Assembly (NCBI GenBank): GCA_900770665.1
Contig: CAAGKZ010000015.1
Coordinates: 1 to 64,000, forward strand
Direction: 5' to 3'
Length of the DNA stretch: 64,000 nt
Source of the DNA: Bacteroidaceae bacterium
GTDB lineage: Bacteria; Bacteroidota; Bacteroidia; Bacteroidales; Bacteroidaceae
Shown: positions 9,104 to 17,775 of the stretch, in pieces
Layout of the letters: each line of letters opens with the position of its first letter
Numbering within the stretch: position 1 is the stretch's first letter
The notes under the pieces: model-generated
Database searches by the model: none
What the model saw: only the letters and a program-made list of their open reading frames with translations
Told to the model about the DNA's origin: nothing
Position numbers and translations under genes: made by a program

Positions 9104-10603
9104 ATGAAAAACCATTTCAAATTCTACGCAATTGCTACCATTATCATGCTTGCAATGGCATGTGGCAAAAGTTCACAGAGCAATGTAAACGATGCCGTTT
9201 CGGCCGAAGATATCGCACTTTATGACAGCATATGGCAACGTCCGTTCAACAATGCCGGTGAAATAATTGCATTGTACGACTCCATCAAGTCAGTAACAAC
9301 CGATGAGGTACTGGGGCTTCACACCCTTAACCAATGCCATTTTGTGTGGAACAGCGGAGAGTATATGTTCAAATGCCGTGGCAAGAACGAAGATATTTAC
9401 GAATTGTCACAGCACGCCACCGAGCTGTCATTTGACAACAAAGTTGTATCACAGTTTGCAGCAACAAAGAAAATAGGCAAGTTCGCCGACCACTACTTCA
9501 CCCTACAGGCGATGAAGGACGGTGACAGTTTCAACGACTCACGCGATGGAGTGACAGCAACAGTATTCTACGAAATAAGAGCGCTCAACGAAAACGACTA
9601 CAACAAGTTACGCACCATCTTCACCAGCAAGAACAGTGCACTACACAACGAATACCTTGAACGATTGAAGTTCCCGTTGCAAAACAGCGGTTGTACCAAT
9701 GGTCTCAAGAGCATAGAGCCACTTATTGAGGAGAACGTAGCTGACAGCCCGCTGAAAACAGAAGTGCTTGAGCTGTATGAAGTTTTCACCCGCATAATGC
9801 CCGGCAACCCGGCTCCACTATCAACGCTGAAGGATGCCGAAGGAAAGGAATACACATTTGCCGACTTCAAGGGCAAGGTGCTTGTCATTGATGTCTGGGC
9901 AACATGGTGCCATAGTTGCCTTGCCAACATGCACAAGTTCGCAGGCATGCGCCAATGGTTCATGAAGGAGGATGATGTACGCTTCATCACTGTATCCATT
10001 GACCGCAGCGAGGACAAGGAGGTTTGGATGGAGGCATTGAAGAAGCACAACATGCAGGGTATGCTCAACCTGTTCCCCGACTGCGAGGTACAGTCACAGT
10101 TCGAGACCGACTTCTGTATTTCGGGTGTTCCACGTTACATCATCATAGGCAAGAATGGCGAGATTATATCGGCTCATGCACCTACACCGGGTCCCGAGAT
10201 GGCTACAATGATTGAAAGGGCACGTTTTGCCGAGTTCTACACAGGACCGGGCACCAATTTCCAGGACATTACATTGGAAGAGGCAATAGCCAAGGCTACC
10301 CAAGAGAACAAGCACATTTTCATTGAGTGTCACACCGACGGTTGCGTACCTTGCAAGATGATGAAAGACAAGGTGTTCCCGCACGACAAAATGGCCGAAT
10401 ATCTTAACAAGGAATTTATAAACATCAGTGTAGACAACGAGAGCGGCGACGGACCGCTGATAATGGGAAAGTATGACGTGCAGATGTTCCCCACGTACAT
10501 AATCCTTAAGCCCAATGGAGAGCTCTGCGATATAATAATGTCTACAGAGACTGATATTGACCTTTTCATTGAAAAGATTGAGGAGGTAAAGAACAAGAAA
10601 TAA
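9104..10603 (+). CDS. lipoprotein with two thioredoxin-fold domains
   Basis: A 499-aa lipoprotein (lipobox LAMAC near residue 20). Residues about 30-230 are an unrecognised helical region. Residues about 235-385 are a TlpA/ResA-like domain with W268-CHSC-272. Residues about 395-499 are a second thioredoxin-like domain with C414-VPC-417 and FPTYIILKPNG, where the family has a cis-proline loop. Both redox pairs are intact, so it likely reduces or rearranges disulfides outside the inner membrane. It is the last gene of the SusCD operon (15-base gap) and is closed by a strong palindrome. TlpA-like proteins are common in Bacteroidales SusCD loci; two domains in tandem are less common. Confidence 0.85.
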   Translation: MKNHFKFYAIATIIMLAMACGKSSQSNVNDAVSAEDIALYDSIWQRPFNNAGEIIALYDSIKSVTTDEVLGLHTLNQCHFVWNSGEYMFKCRGKNEDIYELSQHATELSFDNKVVSQFAATKKIGKFADHYFTLQAMKDGDSFNDSRDGVTATVFYEIRALNENDYNKLRTIFTSKNSALHNEYLERLKFPLQNSGCTNGLKSIEPLIEENVADSPLKTEVLELYEVFTRIMPGNPAPLSTLKDAEGKEYTFADFKGKVLVIDVWATWCHSCLANMHKFAGMRQWFMKEDDVRFITVSIDRSEDKEVWMEALKKHNMQGMLNLFPDCEVQSQFETDFCISGVPRYIIIGKNGEIISAHAPTPGPEMATMIERARFAEFYTGPGTNFQDITLEEAIAKATQENKHIFIECHTDGCVPCKMMKDKVFPHDKMAEYLNKEFINISVDNESGDGPLIMGKYDVQMFPTYIILKPNGELCDIIMSTETDIDLFIEKIEEVKNKK

Positions 10604-10616
10604 GATATTACTCATT

Positions 10617-10650
10617 TACGATAGCGGCTCGGATCCGAGCCGCTATCGTA
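10617..10650. terminator. perfect 34-bp palindrome, operon terminator
   Basis: A fully symmetric 34-base sequence centred on GGATCC with no mismatch, followed by TTATTT. It starts 14 bases after the stop of the thioredoxin lipoprotein gene and closes the SusCD operon. Confidence 0.8.
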
Positions 10651-10692
10651 TTATTTAACACAAGCGATATTCAATATCTATCAATAATTTGC

Positions 10693-10700
10693 TAACTTTG
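10693..10700 (+). promoter_or_regulatory. Bacteroidota -7 box for the 684-aa secreted protein
   Basis: TAACTTTG fits the TAnnTTTG -7 consensus, 39 bases before the ATG at 10739. The -33 region is weak (no clean TTG at 18-20 bases). Confidence 0.6.
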
Positions 10701-10738
10701 CAAACTGAAACAGTTCGACAAAAACAAAACATATCGAT

Positions 10739-12793
10739 ATGAAAAAGATTCTACTTTCACTTATTACAATTTTCTGCGTTCTTGCAACAGCAAACTCCGA
10801 GACCTACACCCACACATTCAAGAGCGGTGAACTCACAACCGCCGGTGGCACAGTAACCTTGAGCGATATCGAGTGGAATGCATCAACAGCAACTTTAATT
10901 GAGTGGAATGCGACCAAAGGTATACAGTTCGGTAGCAAGGCTACCCCTAACACAGCATACACTTTAAGCACATCGGGTTTTGCAGCTTACAAGATTAAGA
11001 GCGTAACCGTAAACAGTAGTATCGCTGCCAGCGGAGATGCAACTATGACAATTACAGTCGGCGCGCAGACTTCGGATGCCTACGAACTTACAACATCCAA
11101 TGCCGCATATACATTTGACTGCGATGACACAAACGGCAACATCACCATCAACTGGACAGCTACACAGCGCGCATACTATGTAAAGAGCATCACCGTTGAA
11201 TATGAGTTGCCAGCCGATATGGTAAGTGTAGAAACACCAACTTTCAAGACACCTGAAGGAGTATATGAGAACAAGGTTACAGTAACTGCAGAAACTGCAG
11301 ACCAGACCCTTGTGCTCTACTACACTCTGGATGGCACAGACCCCAGCTATGAAGATTTCCAGAGCGAGACCGGAACCACCAAGTGCAGCAAATACTATGT
11401 AATGTACCCCGAACTCACAGAGTCGGCAACCATAAAAGTAATGGCTGTAAAAGTGGATGGTGAAACAGTTTACAAGAGCGACATTGTAGAGGCAAAATAT
11501 ATTGTATCTCCCACCAAGCCTTATGTACCTGCATCGGCAATAGCAAGTGGCAACAGATATGCATTCGTTGCAAACGACAATGTTGCCGATTTCCTTTTTG
11601 GTGCCACAAACGGCAACCTGCAAGGCCGCGAGGTGTCAGGCAAATATGACAAGTACGTTGAAACTGTAGAATACAACGCATTCACCTTCACAAGCACCGA
11701 TGGCGGCTACACCATCCAGGATGCCGAGAGCCGATACATGTATCTCGAAAGCAATGACGGAAAGGTCTCTTTTGCCACAGAAAAGCCTACAGTAGGCGCA
11801 GTGTGGAGCGTGTCGATAGATAATGGACAGGCAACCATCAAGAACGGCAACAGCACACTGTATTATTCTGCCGACAATAACATCTTCGGTTGCTATGCAG
11901 AAAAGGCCGGCGACATGGTATTGCCATCGCTTTACATGGTGCGCGAATATCCAAAGGCTACAATCACCCCCGAGAACGGCAGCTACGTACAGGGACTGAA
12001 GGAGTTCTCCATCACATGCGAAGAGGGCATTGCAGTTTCAAGCGACTTCAGCCTTAAGGCACAGAGCGGCCAACGCGAGGACCGTACCTATGAGATTGAC
12101 AAGACATACACTTGTACACAGGTTGATGCCAACACTCTTAAATTTACAATCGACGAAGAACTTGTATCGGTAGACAATGTCAACATCGACCTCATTATCA
12201 CAGGTGACATTCTCCTGAACCCCGAGGGCATGAACTACAAACACCCCATTAAGGGAAGATGGACACGCAGCATCTACTCATATACCCACGTAGGTTCAGC
12301 AGCTGCTGCAACAATAACAGCTGTAGAGCCTGCAGACGGCAGCAAGGTAGAGTCTTTGAGCTATATCCTTTTCACATTCAGCAACATTGCCACAACCGTA
12401 GATACTTCAAAAGAGGCAAAGCTGTACAAAGAGGGAAGCGACGAGACAATTCCTTTCTCATTCACAAACTTAAAAGAGGATGGTTCTTATGTAGCACAGA
12501 ACCAGGGTGCTCTGTTGCTTGACGCACCGGTTGTCAAGAATGGTACATATATCCTTGAGATTGCCGACGGCTATTTCGTTGACCGCAACTCAAAGGAGAT
12601 TAATGGTATCACACTCAAATACACAGTTGAGAACGACACTGCCATTGAGGATATCATTGCAAACGAGGAGAACGGCCGGGTCGTATACAATGCAAGCGGA
12701 GTAAAGGTTCTTGACACCACTGACGCCGACAAGGTTAAGGCTTTGCCAAGCGGAATCTACATTGTAAATGGTGTAAAGGTTTATATCAAATAA
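10739..12793 (+). CDS. secreted protein with chitobiase/hexosaminidase C-terminal-type domain and sorting-like tail
   Basis: A 684-aa exported protein. The signal peptide is about 1-20 (ending ANSE). Residues about 160-250 contain TPTFKTPEGVYENKVTV and LYYTLDGTDPSY, the signature of the chitobiase/beta-hexosaminidase C-terminal (CHB_HEX_C) domain. Around 430-560 are two Ig-like segments beginning ATITPENGSYVQG and ATITAVEPADGSKVESL. The last 60 residues (GRVVYNASGVKVLDT ... LPSGIYIVNGVKVYI) resemble the short C-terminal domains that Bacteroidales use for T9SS or surface sorting. No catalytic domain is recognised; a binding or surface role is likely. It is transcribed alone from its own promoter, after a terminator. 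Confidence 0.7.
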   Translation: MKKILLSLITIFCVLATANSETYTHTFKSGELTTAGGTVTLSDIEWNASTATLIEWNATKGIQFGSKATPNTAYTLSTSGFAAYKIKSVTVNSSIAASGDATMTITVGAQTSDAYELTTSNAAYTFDCDDTNGNITINWTATQRAYYVKSITVEYELPADMVSVETPTFKTPEGVYENKVTVTAETADQTLVLYYTLDGTDPSYEDFQSETGTTKCSKYYVMYPELTESATIKVMAVKVDGETVYKSDIVEAKYIVSPTKPYVPASAIASGNRYAFVANDNVADFLFGATNGNLQGREVSGKYDKYVETVEYNAFTFTSTDGGYTIQDAESRYMYLESNDGKVSFATEKPTVGAVWSVSIDNGQATIKNGNSTLYYSADNNIFGCYAEKAGDMVLPSLYMVREYPKATITPENGSYVQGLKEFSITCEEGIAVSSDFSLKAQSGQREDRTYEIDKTYTCTQVDANTLKFTIDEELVSVDNVNIDLIITGDILLNPEGMNYKHPIKGRWTRSIYSYTHVGSAAAATITAVEPADGSKVESLSYILFTFSNIATTVDTSKEAKLYKEGSDETIPFSFTNLKEDGSYVAQNQGALLLDAPVVKNGTYILEIADGYFVDRNSKEINGITLKYTVENDTAIEDIIANEENGRVVYNASGVKVLDTTDADKVKALPSGIYIVNGVKVYIK

Positions 12794-12837
12794 AGCAAAG
12801 CCACACAAGCACTGTTTGTCACAACACAAGATAACCG

Positions 12838-14139
12838 ATGGAACAAATATTCAAGGCCATGAGGATTTCGGCAGTTCTTGCACTGTTTGCAACCGTTGCA
12901 TTCACTTTTGGATGCGCGGGTAAAGCAGACGGCAACGCAAGCACCGAAGAGGCTGTACATGACGAAGAAGTTGTAAAAGAGGTCGTAATGAAATATGGAC
13001 TGCCAATTGAAGAGTTCTATGTAAAGTACGATACTATTGCAACAGGACAGACTATAGCCGAACTGCTGTATGGTTTCGGTTTCAACGCGAACCAGATACA
13101 CAACCTCACACAGTGCCCCGACTCAATATTCAACGTACGCAAGATTCGTCCGGGGCAGGTCTGCGCTTTGTTGTGCGACAAGGACAGCTGTAGCACTCCA
13201 AGATATTTCATCTACGAGGAGAGCCCGAAGTCTTATATCACCTTTGACATTGCAGACAACTACCGCGCAGAGCGCAAGCACAAGCCCGTCGAATGGCGTG
13301 AGAGCGAGGTTGCCGGCACTGTAAATTCATCGCTTTGGGTTGCAATGGAGGAGAACGGCGCATCGCCGCTGTTGGCAGTTGAGATGTCACATATTTTCGG
13401 TTGGTCCATTGACTTTTTCGGTATTCAACAGGGTGATGAATTCCGTGTGATATATGCACAGGAGTTTGTTGAGGATACTCCGCTCAACAACTATCGCATA
13501 CACTCGGCATCATTCAAGGCCTCGAACAATCTTGTATATGCCATACCATTCACACAGGCCGGCGAGGAACTTTTCTACAACAGCGACGGCAACAGTCTTG
13601 AGGGTGCGTTCTTGAAAGCACCGCTCGACTACTACCGCATATCGTCAAAATTCTCCAACAGCCGCTACCACCCGGTACTCAAGCGCAACCGCGCGCACCA
13701 TGGTGTAGACTATGCTGCACCCAAAGGCACACCCGTGTACGCCATCGGCAGCGGAAAGGTCATAAAGAAAGCCTACCAGGCGAATGGTGCAGGTTACTAT
13801 CTGAAGATAAGACACAATGCGACATATACCACAAGCTACATGCACCTGTCGGGCTATGCAAAGGGCTTGAAGGAGGGTGATTACGTGAAGCAGAAACAGG
13901 TTATCGGCTACGTAGGCTCCACAGGATTGTCAACAGGTCCACACCTTGATTTCCGCGTATATGAAAATGGCAAGCCTATAAACCCGCTCACAATCAAGTC
14001 GCAGCCAAAGATGCCCATCAGCGAAGAGAACAAGGACTCTTTTGCCATTGTACGCGATTCGCTGGTCAACCGCCTCACAAACATCCCAATGAAAGTGGCG
14101 ATTGCCGAAAATGGCTCCACCATTGCAGCAAACCGTTAA
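12838..14139 (+). CDS. M23-family metallopeptidase lipoprotein
   Basis: A 433-aa murein endopeptidase-like lipoprotein. The lipobox cysteine follows FTFG near residue 23. The region about 60-270 holds a helical/LysM-like N-terminal part (ATGQTIAELLYGFGFNANQI and IRPGQVCALL). The peptidase domain occupies about 285-390 and shows RAHHGVDYAAPKGTPV (first zinc His and Asp) and GPHLDFRVYENGKPINPL (second zinc site), so it should be active. It acts in the periplasm on peptide cross-links. It starts 44 bases after the previous gene. An alternative start at 12859 (MRISAV) gives a more typical signal peptide. Confidence 0.93.
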   Translation: MEQIFKAMRISAVLALFATVAFTFGCAGKADGNASTEEAVHDEEVVKEVVMKYGLPIEEFYVKYDTIATGQTIAELLYGFGFNANQIHNLTQCPDSIFNVRKIRPGQVCALLCDKDSCSTPRYFIYEESPKSYITFDIADNYRAERKHKPVEWRESEVAGTVNSSLWVAMEENGASPLLAVEMSHIFGWSIDFFGIQQGDEFRVIYAQEFVEDTPLNNYRIHSASFKASNNLVYAIPFTQAGEELFYNSDGNSLEGAFLKAPLDYYRISSKFSNSRYHPVLKRNRAHHGVDYAAPKGTPVYAIGSGKVIKKAYQANGAGYYLKIRHNATYTTSYMHLSGYAKGLKEGDYVKQKQVIGYVGSTGLSTGPHLDFRVYENGKPINPLTIKSQPKMPISEENKDSFAIVRDSLVNRLTNIPMKVAIAENGSTIAANR

Positions 14140-14166
14140 CTTTGCATAACACGCAGAGCTATTGCT

Positions 14167-14195
14167 TTGAGAACTCAAAATAATTGCTACTTTTG
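14167..14195 (+). promoter_or_regulatory. promoter of the family 2 glycosyltransferase gene
   Basis: TTG at 14167-14169 and TACTTTTG at 14188-14195, spaced 18 bases, match the Bacteroidota -33/-7 consensus. Transcription would start near 14202, which rules out upstream starts and supports the ATG at 14227. Confidence 0.7.
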
Positions 14196-14226
14196 CAACT
14201 GCACAAGTGCTGAATATATTACAATA

Positions 14227-15030
14227 ATGAAAAACAGAGATTTTAAAGTAAGCATACTTGTTTCGACATACAACTGGCCCAAAGCATTGGAGCAATCCAT
14301 AAAGAGTATGTTGAGACAGACCATCCTGCCCGATGAGATTGTCATAGCTGATGACGGCTCGGGTGAAGAGACAAGAGAGCTTATCAAACGCCTGCAGAAA
14401 GAGAGTACGGTGCCCATAATCCACGTTTGGCAGGAGGATGACGGATTCCGAAAGACAATTATCCTGAACAAGGCCATTGCCCGTATTACCGGAGAGTACA
14501 TACTGCAGGTAGATGGCGATGTAATTCTATCGCGCCACTTTGTAAGCGACCATCTGGAGTTGGCCGAAAAGAACCATTTCGTATGCGGCAGCCGTGTGAA
14601 GCTCGACCCGAAGATTACACAAAGGATTTTTGAGACAGGCATGTTCCCGCCACGCATTTGGGAGATGCCACTAGGGTTCATGGCCAACAGTTTCCGTTCA
14701 CGCCTGCTGCGCAGATACATGGCAAAGCGCTACGCACGCAAGATTGACCACCTTCGAGGCTGCAATATGGCGTTCTGGAAGGAGGACATCATCAAAATCA
14801 ATGGCTACAACGAGGACCTTATGCAATGGGGGCACGAGGATGGCGAGATAGCTTTCCGCCTGCACTTTGCCGGTGTAGAGAAAAAGGCACTCAAAGGCGG
14901 CGGATGCGTATATCATCTTCACCACAACGAATTTTCAAGAAGCAACGAGGGTCGCCACCTCGAAGAGCTTGAGAGGGTAAAGAGCGGAAAACTCAAATGG
15001 TGCGACAACGGAATTGACAAGTACCTGTAA
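14227..15030 (+). CDS. family 2 glycosyltransferase
   Basis: A 267-aa cytoplasmic/peripheral GT-A glycosyltransferase. It begins with VSILVSTYNWPKALEQSIKSML and DEIVIADDGS, the nucleotide-sugar binding start of GT2. It has the metal-binding motif VDGDV near 98-102 and a galactosyltransferase-type C-terminal part (HLRGCNMAFWKEDI, GYNEDLMQWGHEDGEIAFRL, with ED as the likely catalytic base). It probably adds a hexose to a cell-surface glycan such as LPS core. It has its own promoter and a bidirectional terminator right after the stop. Donor and acceptor are not predictable. Confidence 0.92.
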   Translation: MKNRDFKVSILVSTYNWPKALEQSIKSMLRQTILPDEIVIADDGSGEETRELIKRLQKESTVPIIHVWQEDDGFRKTIILNKAIARITGEYILQVDGDVILSRHFVSDHLELAEKNHFVCGSRVKLDPKITQRIFETGMFPPRIWEMPLGFMANSFRSRLLRRYMAKRYARKIDHLRGCNMAFWKEDIIKINGYNEDLMQWGHEDGEIAFRLHFAGVEKKALKGGGCVYHLHHNEFSRSNEGRHLEELERVKSGKLKWCDNGIDKYL

Positions 15031-15035
15031 TCAAA

Positions 15036-15080
15036 AAAAATAGACCATGCCGTAATTAATTTACGGCATGGTCTATTTTT
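15036..15080. terminator. bidirectional terminator
   Basis: A 20-bp perfect stem (15036-15055 with 15061-15080) and a 5-base loop, A-rich on the left and T-rich on the right. It serves the glycosyltransferase gene and the convergent Sel1-repeat gene. Confidence 0.9.
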
Positions 15081-15096
15081 GATATGGCAATTACGT

Positions 15097-15648
15097 TCAT
15101 TCATCATTAAGACTGTCATAGTCCACGGCTATTCCAAAGTCATTCTCCGAGCCGTATATCTCGTCATATTTGTAAAACATTTCGATGTTGTGTTTTGCGT
15201 GTCCGCTTCCATTGTCAGCAGCTTTTTGCCACCATTCCAGTGCCTTCTGCTTGTCTTTCTTCACCCCAGTCCCCTCGGCATACATCATTCCGATGTTGTT
15301 CTGCGCGTCAGGGTTTCCCTGTTCTGCGGCTCTCTTCCACCACTTGAATGCCTCTTCATTCGATTTGTTGACTCCTTCGCCTCGGAAGTATCGTGTGCCC
15401 AGTCTGTATTGAGCCAATGAGTTTCCTCTTTCGGCCGCAATACGATAGAGGCGGACAGCCTCTTCGTGATTGCCTTTATTATATGCCTCCTGTGCCTTCT
15501 CTATAATGGAATTGACATCCTCGTCCTGTGACAGGTACGACATAGCGCCTGGCCATGCATTCCCGGGGCACGCTGTACTCTCGGCTCCTTCCACGTTCAG
15601 TGTAAGTACTAAAAAGGTCAATAGTGCAAGAATATAAGACTTTTTCAT
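15097..15648 (-). CDS. exported Sel1-repeat protein
   Basis: A 183-aa exported protein. A signal peptide (1 to about 22, ending VEGAES) is followed by a short CPGNAWPGA stretch and then about three Sel1-like repeats. These are A-Y-N-K-G-N-H-E-E-A start, LAQYRLGTRYFRGEGV, DAQNNIGMMYAEGTGV and AKHNIEMFY, between about 48 and 165. Sel1 repeats are alpha-alpha units used for protein contacts. It is last in the minus-strand operon started by promoter module A, 61 bases after the FISUMP-like gene. The WPG stretch after the signal peptide echoes WPNGAWPDG in that neighbour. Specific function unknown. Confidence 0.85.
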   Translation of the reverse strand: MKKSYILALLTFLVLTLNVEGAESTACPGNAWPGAMSYLSQDEDVNSIIEKAQEAYNKGNHEEAVRLYRIAAERGNSLAQYRLGTRYFRGEGVNKSNEEAFKWWKRAAEQGNPDAQNNIGMMYAEGTGVKKDKQKALEWWQKAADNGSGHAKHNIEMFYKYDEIYGSENDFGIAVDYDSLNDE

Positions 15649-15709
15649 AATATAATCTTTTGTTTTAGGATCAATAAACTGTACAGATTATTCTTTTTTT
15701 GTTTCATAA

Positions 15710-16438
15710 CTATCGGTCGGTCACCGGACGTATGCATTTGGCTATATCCCTGTATGTTGGGGAGACCGTGAGTTCATTCCATCCAAGAAGTGTCGAGCTG
15801 AACCCGAATCCGACAAGGTCGTCAAAACTATACTCATAGGGTATTGCAACTCGGGGTGGTACCATAAAACAGAGGTCGTATGCATCAATATGCCTTTTCT
15901 CTTCGTAAGGTTCCTTGTAAGGTGTCGAACTCCAGATGCACCCGAAATCGTCATATTCGGGAGTCAGTCCGTGTGCATCGGCAGGCAGGAAAATGGAATT
16001 GCCGCTGGGGCCTGTGACCTTATATCCTTTGTGCCCGTTCACTTTTGTCCAGCACCATGAGCAGAGATCTACAAGTTCTTGCAACTCGCCTTCTGTAGGC
16101 ATACGCCAAGGCTTTCCCCATTTTACGCGTGCAATGTCACGTGATGTCCCCGAAATGTCCTCAAGCTCCAATCCCATAGTTTGGCCTTTCTGCCATTCTT
16201 TAGTTATAGGGGCAGTCTCACCCCACTTGTAGTGATCGCCGTAGTCACTCGGGAGCTCTGCTCCCACATTGCAGGTAGCCCACATTACACTGAGACCCAA
16301 GTCCACATATTCGTGTCCGTTCAGTTTTCCGTGTCCGTCACCGTCGGGCCATGCTCCATTAGGCCACGCTGCGAATGAACCCTGCAGTGAAATGAATGTC
16401 ACCACCAACACGAGTAATAAGTTCTTTGCAGTTTTCAT
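15710..16438 (-). CDS. exported FISUMP-like domain protein
   Basis: A 242-aa exported protein. The signal peptide (about 1-24) ends SFAAWP. HEYVDLGLSVMWATCNVGA, DHYKWGET, WGKPWRMPTEGELQELVD and FLPADAHGL follow; this order is typical of the domain found many times in Fibrobacter and Bacteroidales surface proteins (Fibrobacter succinogenes major paralogous domain). That domain is generally a ligand- or surface-associated module of unknown role. I chose the ATG at 16438 because the signal peptide starts there; an ATG nine codons upstream adds only polar residues. It lies in the operon between the 376-aa protein and the Sel1-repeat protein. Confidence 0.8.
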   Translation of the reverse strand: MKTAKNLLLVLVVTFISLQGSFAAWPNGAWPDGDGHGKLNGHEYVDLGLSVMWATCNVGAELPSDYGDHYKWGETAPITKEWQKGQTMGLELEDISGTSRDIARVKWGKPWRMPTEGELQELVDLCSWCWTKVNGHKGYKVTGPSGNSIFLPADAHGLTPEYDDFGCIWSSTPYKEPYEEKRHIDAYDLCFMVPPRVAIPYEYSFDDLVGFGFSSTLLGWNELTVSPTYRDIAKCIRPVTDR

Positions 16439-16475
16439 AATCGTTGTATTTTTATTGTTAGACAATCCTTCTTAC

Positions 16476-17606
16476 TTATTCTTGAATGTTTTCCACACAC
16501 AGCTGCGCAACCTTGCTACGGAACCTTTCGTCATCTATGCCGATGCCATATCTGTAGTACGTGTCGGCTTTCTCGTCCCCTGTCTTAAGTGCGGCCACAT
16601 ACAGTATGAACGCTGTGCCAATACTCCGTCTTGCATGCTGTGCCAACAGTGGCTCCTCATAAAGTGCAAGCACACCGGGCAACCTGTTGTGAACGGAAGC
16701 ATAGGTAACAATGGCGAGTGTCATCAACTCTGTCGAAAGTTCCTTGGCCTCGGGGCAGCAGAAATCAACAGTTGCAGCAAGTCTTACAGCGTGTGCAAGA
16801 GCATTGTAGCACTCGTCAATATCCTTTGCATAGTATATGCCCAATATAGCGTCGCAGTACTCAATCCTATCCTTGGCATAGGTCTGGGCAAGTTCCTTTA
16901 ATATCTCAACTTCTGCTACTGTACCGTTTTGAGCAGGGAGGCCTTCCCCACACTTCCTGTTGACAAGGTCTGTGCATATGCAGTTGGCTGCAAAGGCGGA
17001 CATCTTGTCCATAAGTGCAGGCATATATCCAAGGAAAACCTTTCTGTATGTCATAGTAGACAAGGATTCTGTAAGTCTCATGTACTTGTCCAAGTCGGCT
17101 TTTAAGACTGAAGGAACATCGCTGCACTTTTTTATGTATTTTGCAAAACAGTCATTTGCTATAGAGGAAAGACCTGTCATTGTTGCATACTGCCCAATCT
17201 TTATAAGTTCAAAATCGGCTATGGAATCGGACCGGTACTTTTCACAAGCTTCTGAGTACTTCTGTAAAATAGTCTTCCTGTACTCATCATACTCTTGCAT
17301 CGCACGCTGTCCATAAGATGTTTCCGGTATTGTAACACCTGAAGATACTATATTCCTTGTAAGTTCAGCAGTTGGGCTGTTAAAAACTTTTGGCTTTGGG
17401 AGTTCCATTGTTACTAGTCTTACAGACGGCTGCGGAGTCATTATGTATGTTGATACTTTGTTTCTGTGGTCATTTATTTTTGTTGCGGCTCTTGCCAGCT
17501 CATATATGACCTTTCCCCAAAAAATCTTAGTTACCTGAGCCTTGCATAAGTCGGCAGTACTGACAAATAATGTCAAGATTACAAGTACGCGTGTTAAAGT
17601 TTTCAT
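16476..17606 (-). CDS. exported protein of unknown function (376 aa)
   Basis: A 376-aa protein with signal peptide MKTLTRVLVILTLFVSTADL ending CKAQ, then a mainly helical, Cys-containing body (for example ELTRNIVSSG, SIADFELIKIGQYATMTGLSSIANDCFAKYI, YAKDIDECYNALAHAVRLAATVDFCC). No domain is recognised. The start at 17606 is set by the promoter (module A, -7 box at 17672-17679), which makes the longer frame from 17702 impossible because it would begin at the -33 box. It is the first gene of a three-gene operon with the FISUMP-like and Sel1-repeat genes. Its first 50 residues are related to the 54-aa ORF at 18622-18786, and its first 13 are identical to the leader ORF at 20352-20414. Confidence 0.75.
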   Translation of the reverse strand: MKTLTRVLVILTLFVSTADLCKAQVTKIFWGKVIYELARAATKINDHRNKVSTYIMTPQPSVRLVTMELPKPKVFNSPTAELTRNIVSSGVTIPETSYGQRAMQEYDEYRKTILQKYSEACEKYRSDSIADFELIKIGQYATMTGLSSIANDCFAKYIKKCSDVPSVLKADLDKYMRLTESLSTMTYRKVFLGYMPALMDKMSAFAANCICTDLVNRKCGEGLPAQNGTVAEVEILKELAQTYAKDRIEYCDAILGIYYAKDIDECYNALAHAVRLAATVDFCCPEAKELSTELMTLAIVTYASVHNRLPGVLALYEEPLLAQHARRSIGTAFILYVAALKTGDEKADTYYRYGIGIDDERFRSKVAQLCVENIQE

Positions 17607-17753
17607 GGCAAATGTATTTTTATAGTTAATGATAGTTTGGTTTATGGATGTATTTCCCTCTTTCGTTGTGACAAAAGTATATCCGCAATGAAGGCAAGTC
17701 AACGTTCTGCTGTGGCAAAAGCCGAAATAGGGTATTCTGAGCAGGTTTGCAAC
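17569..17753 (-). repeat. promoter-leader module, copy A
   Basis: This stretch holds the upstream element, promoter, 5' untranslated region and signal-peptide codons of the 376-aa protein gene. It is repeated at 18763-18925 and 20378-20565 in the same orientation. The promoter part is almost identical to copy B. Across the start codon a 39-base run (17572-17610) is identical to copy C (20380-20418). Confidence 0.85.
17672..17702 (-). promoter_or_regulatory. promoter A (drives 376-aa protein operon)
   Basis: On the minus strand TTG (17702-17700), a 20-base spacer and TACTTTTG (17679-17672) give a full Bacteroidota promoter. The leader would be about 60 bases. Confidence 0.8.
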
Positions 17754-17775
17754 AGTGGTTTTGGACTTTACTGTC

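Noticed and set aside
10964..11623. 219-aa Cys-rich ORF on the minus strand
   Set aside because: It is the antisense of the secreted 684-aa protein gene; its Cys content is produced by the other frame's Ala/Thr/Ser codons.
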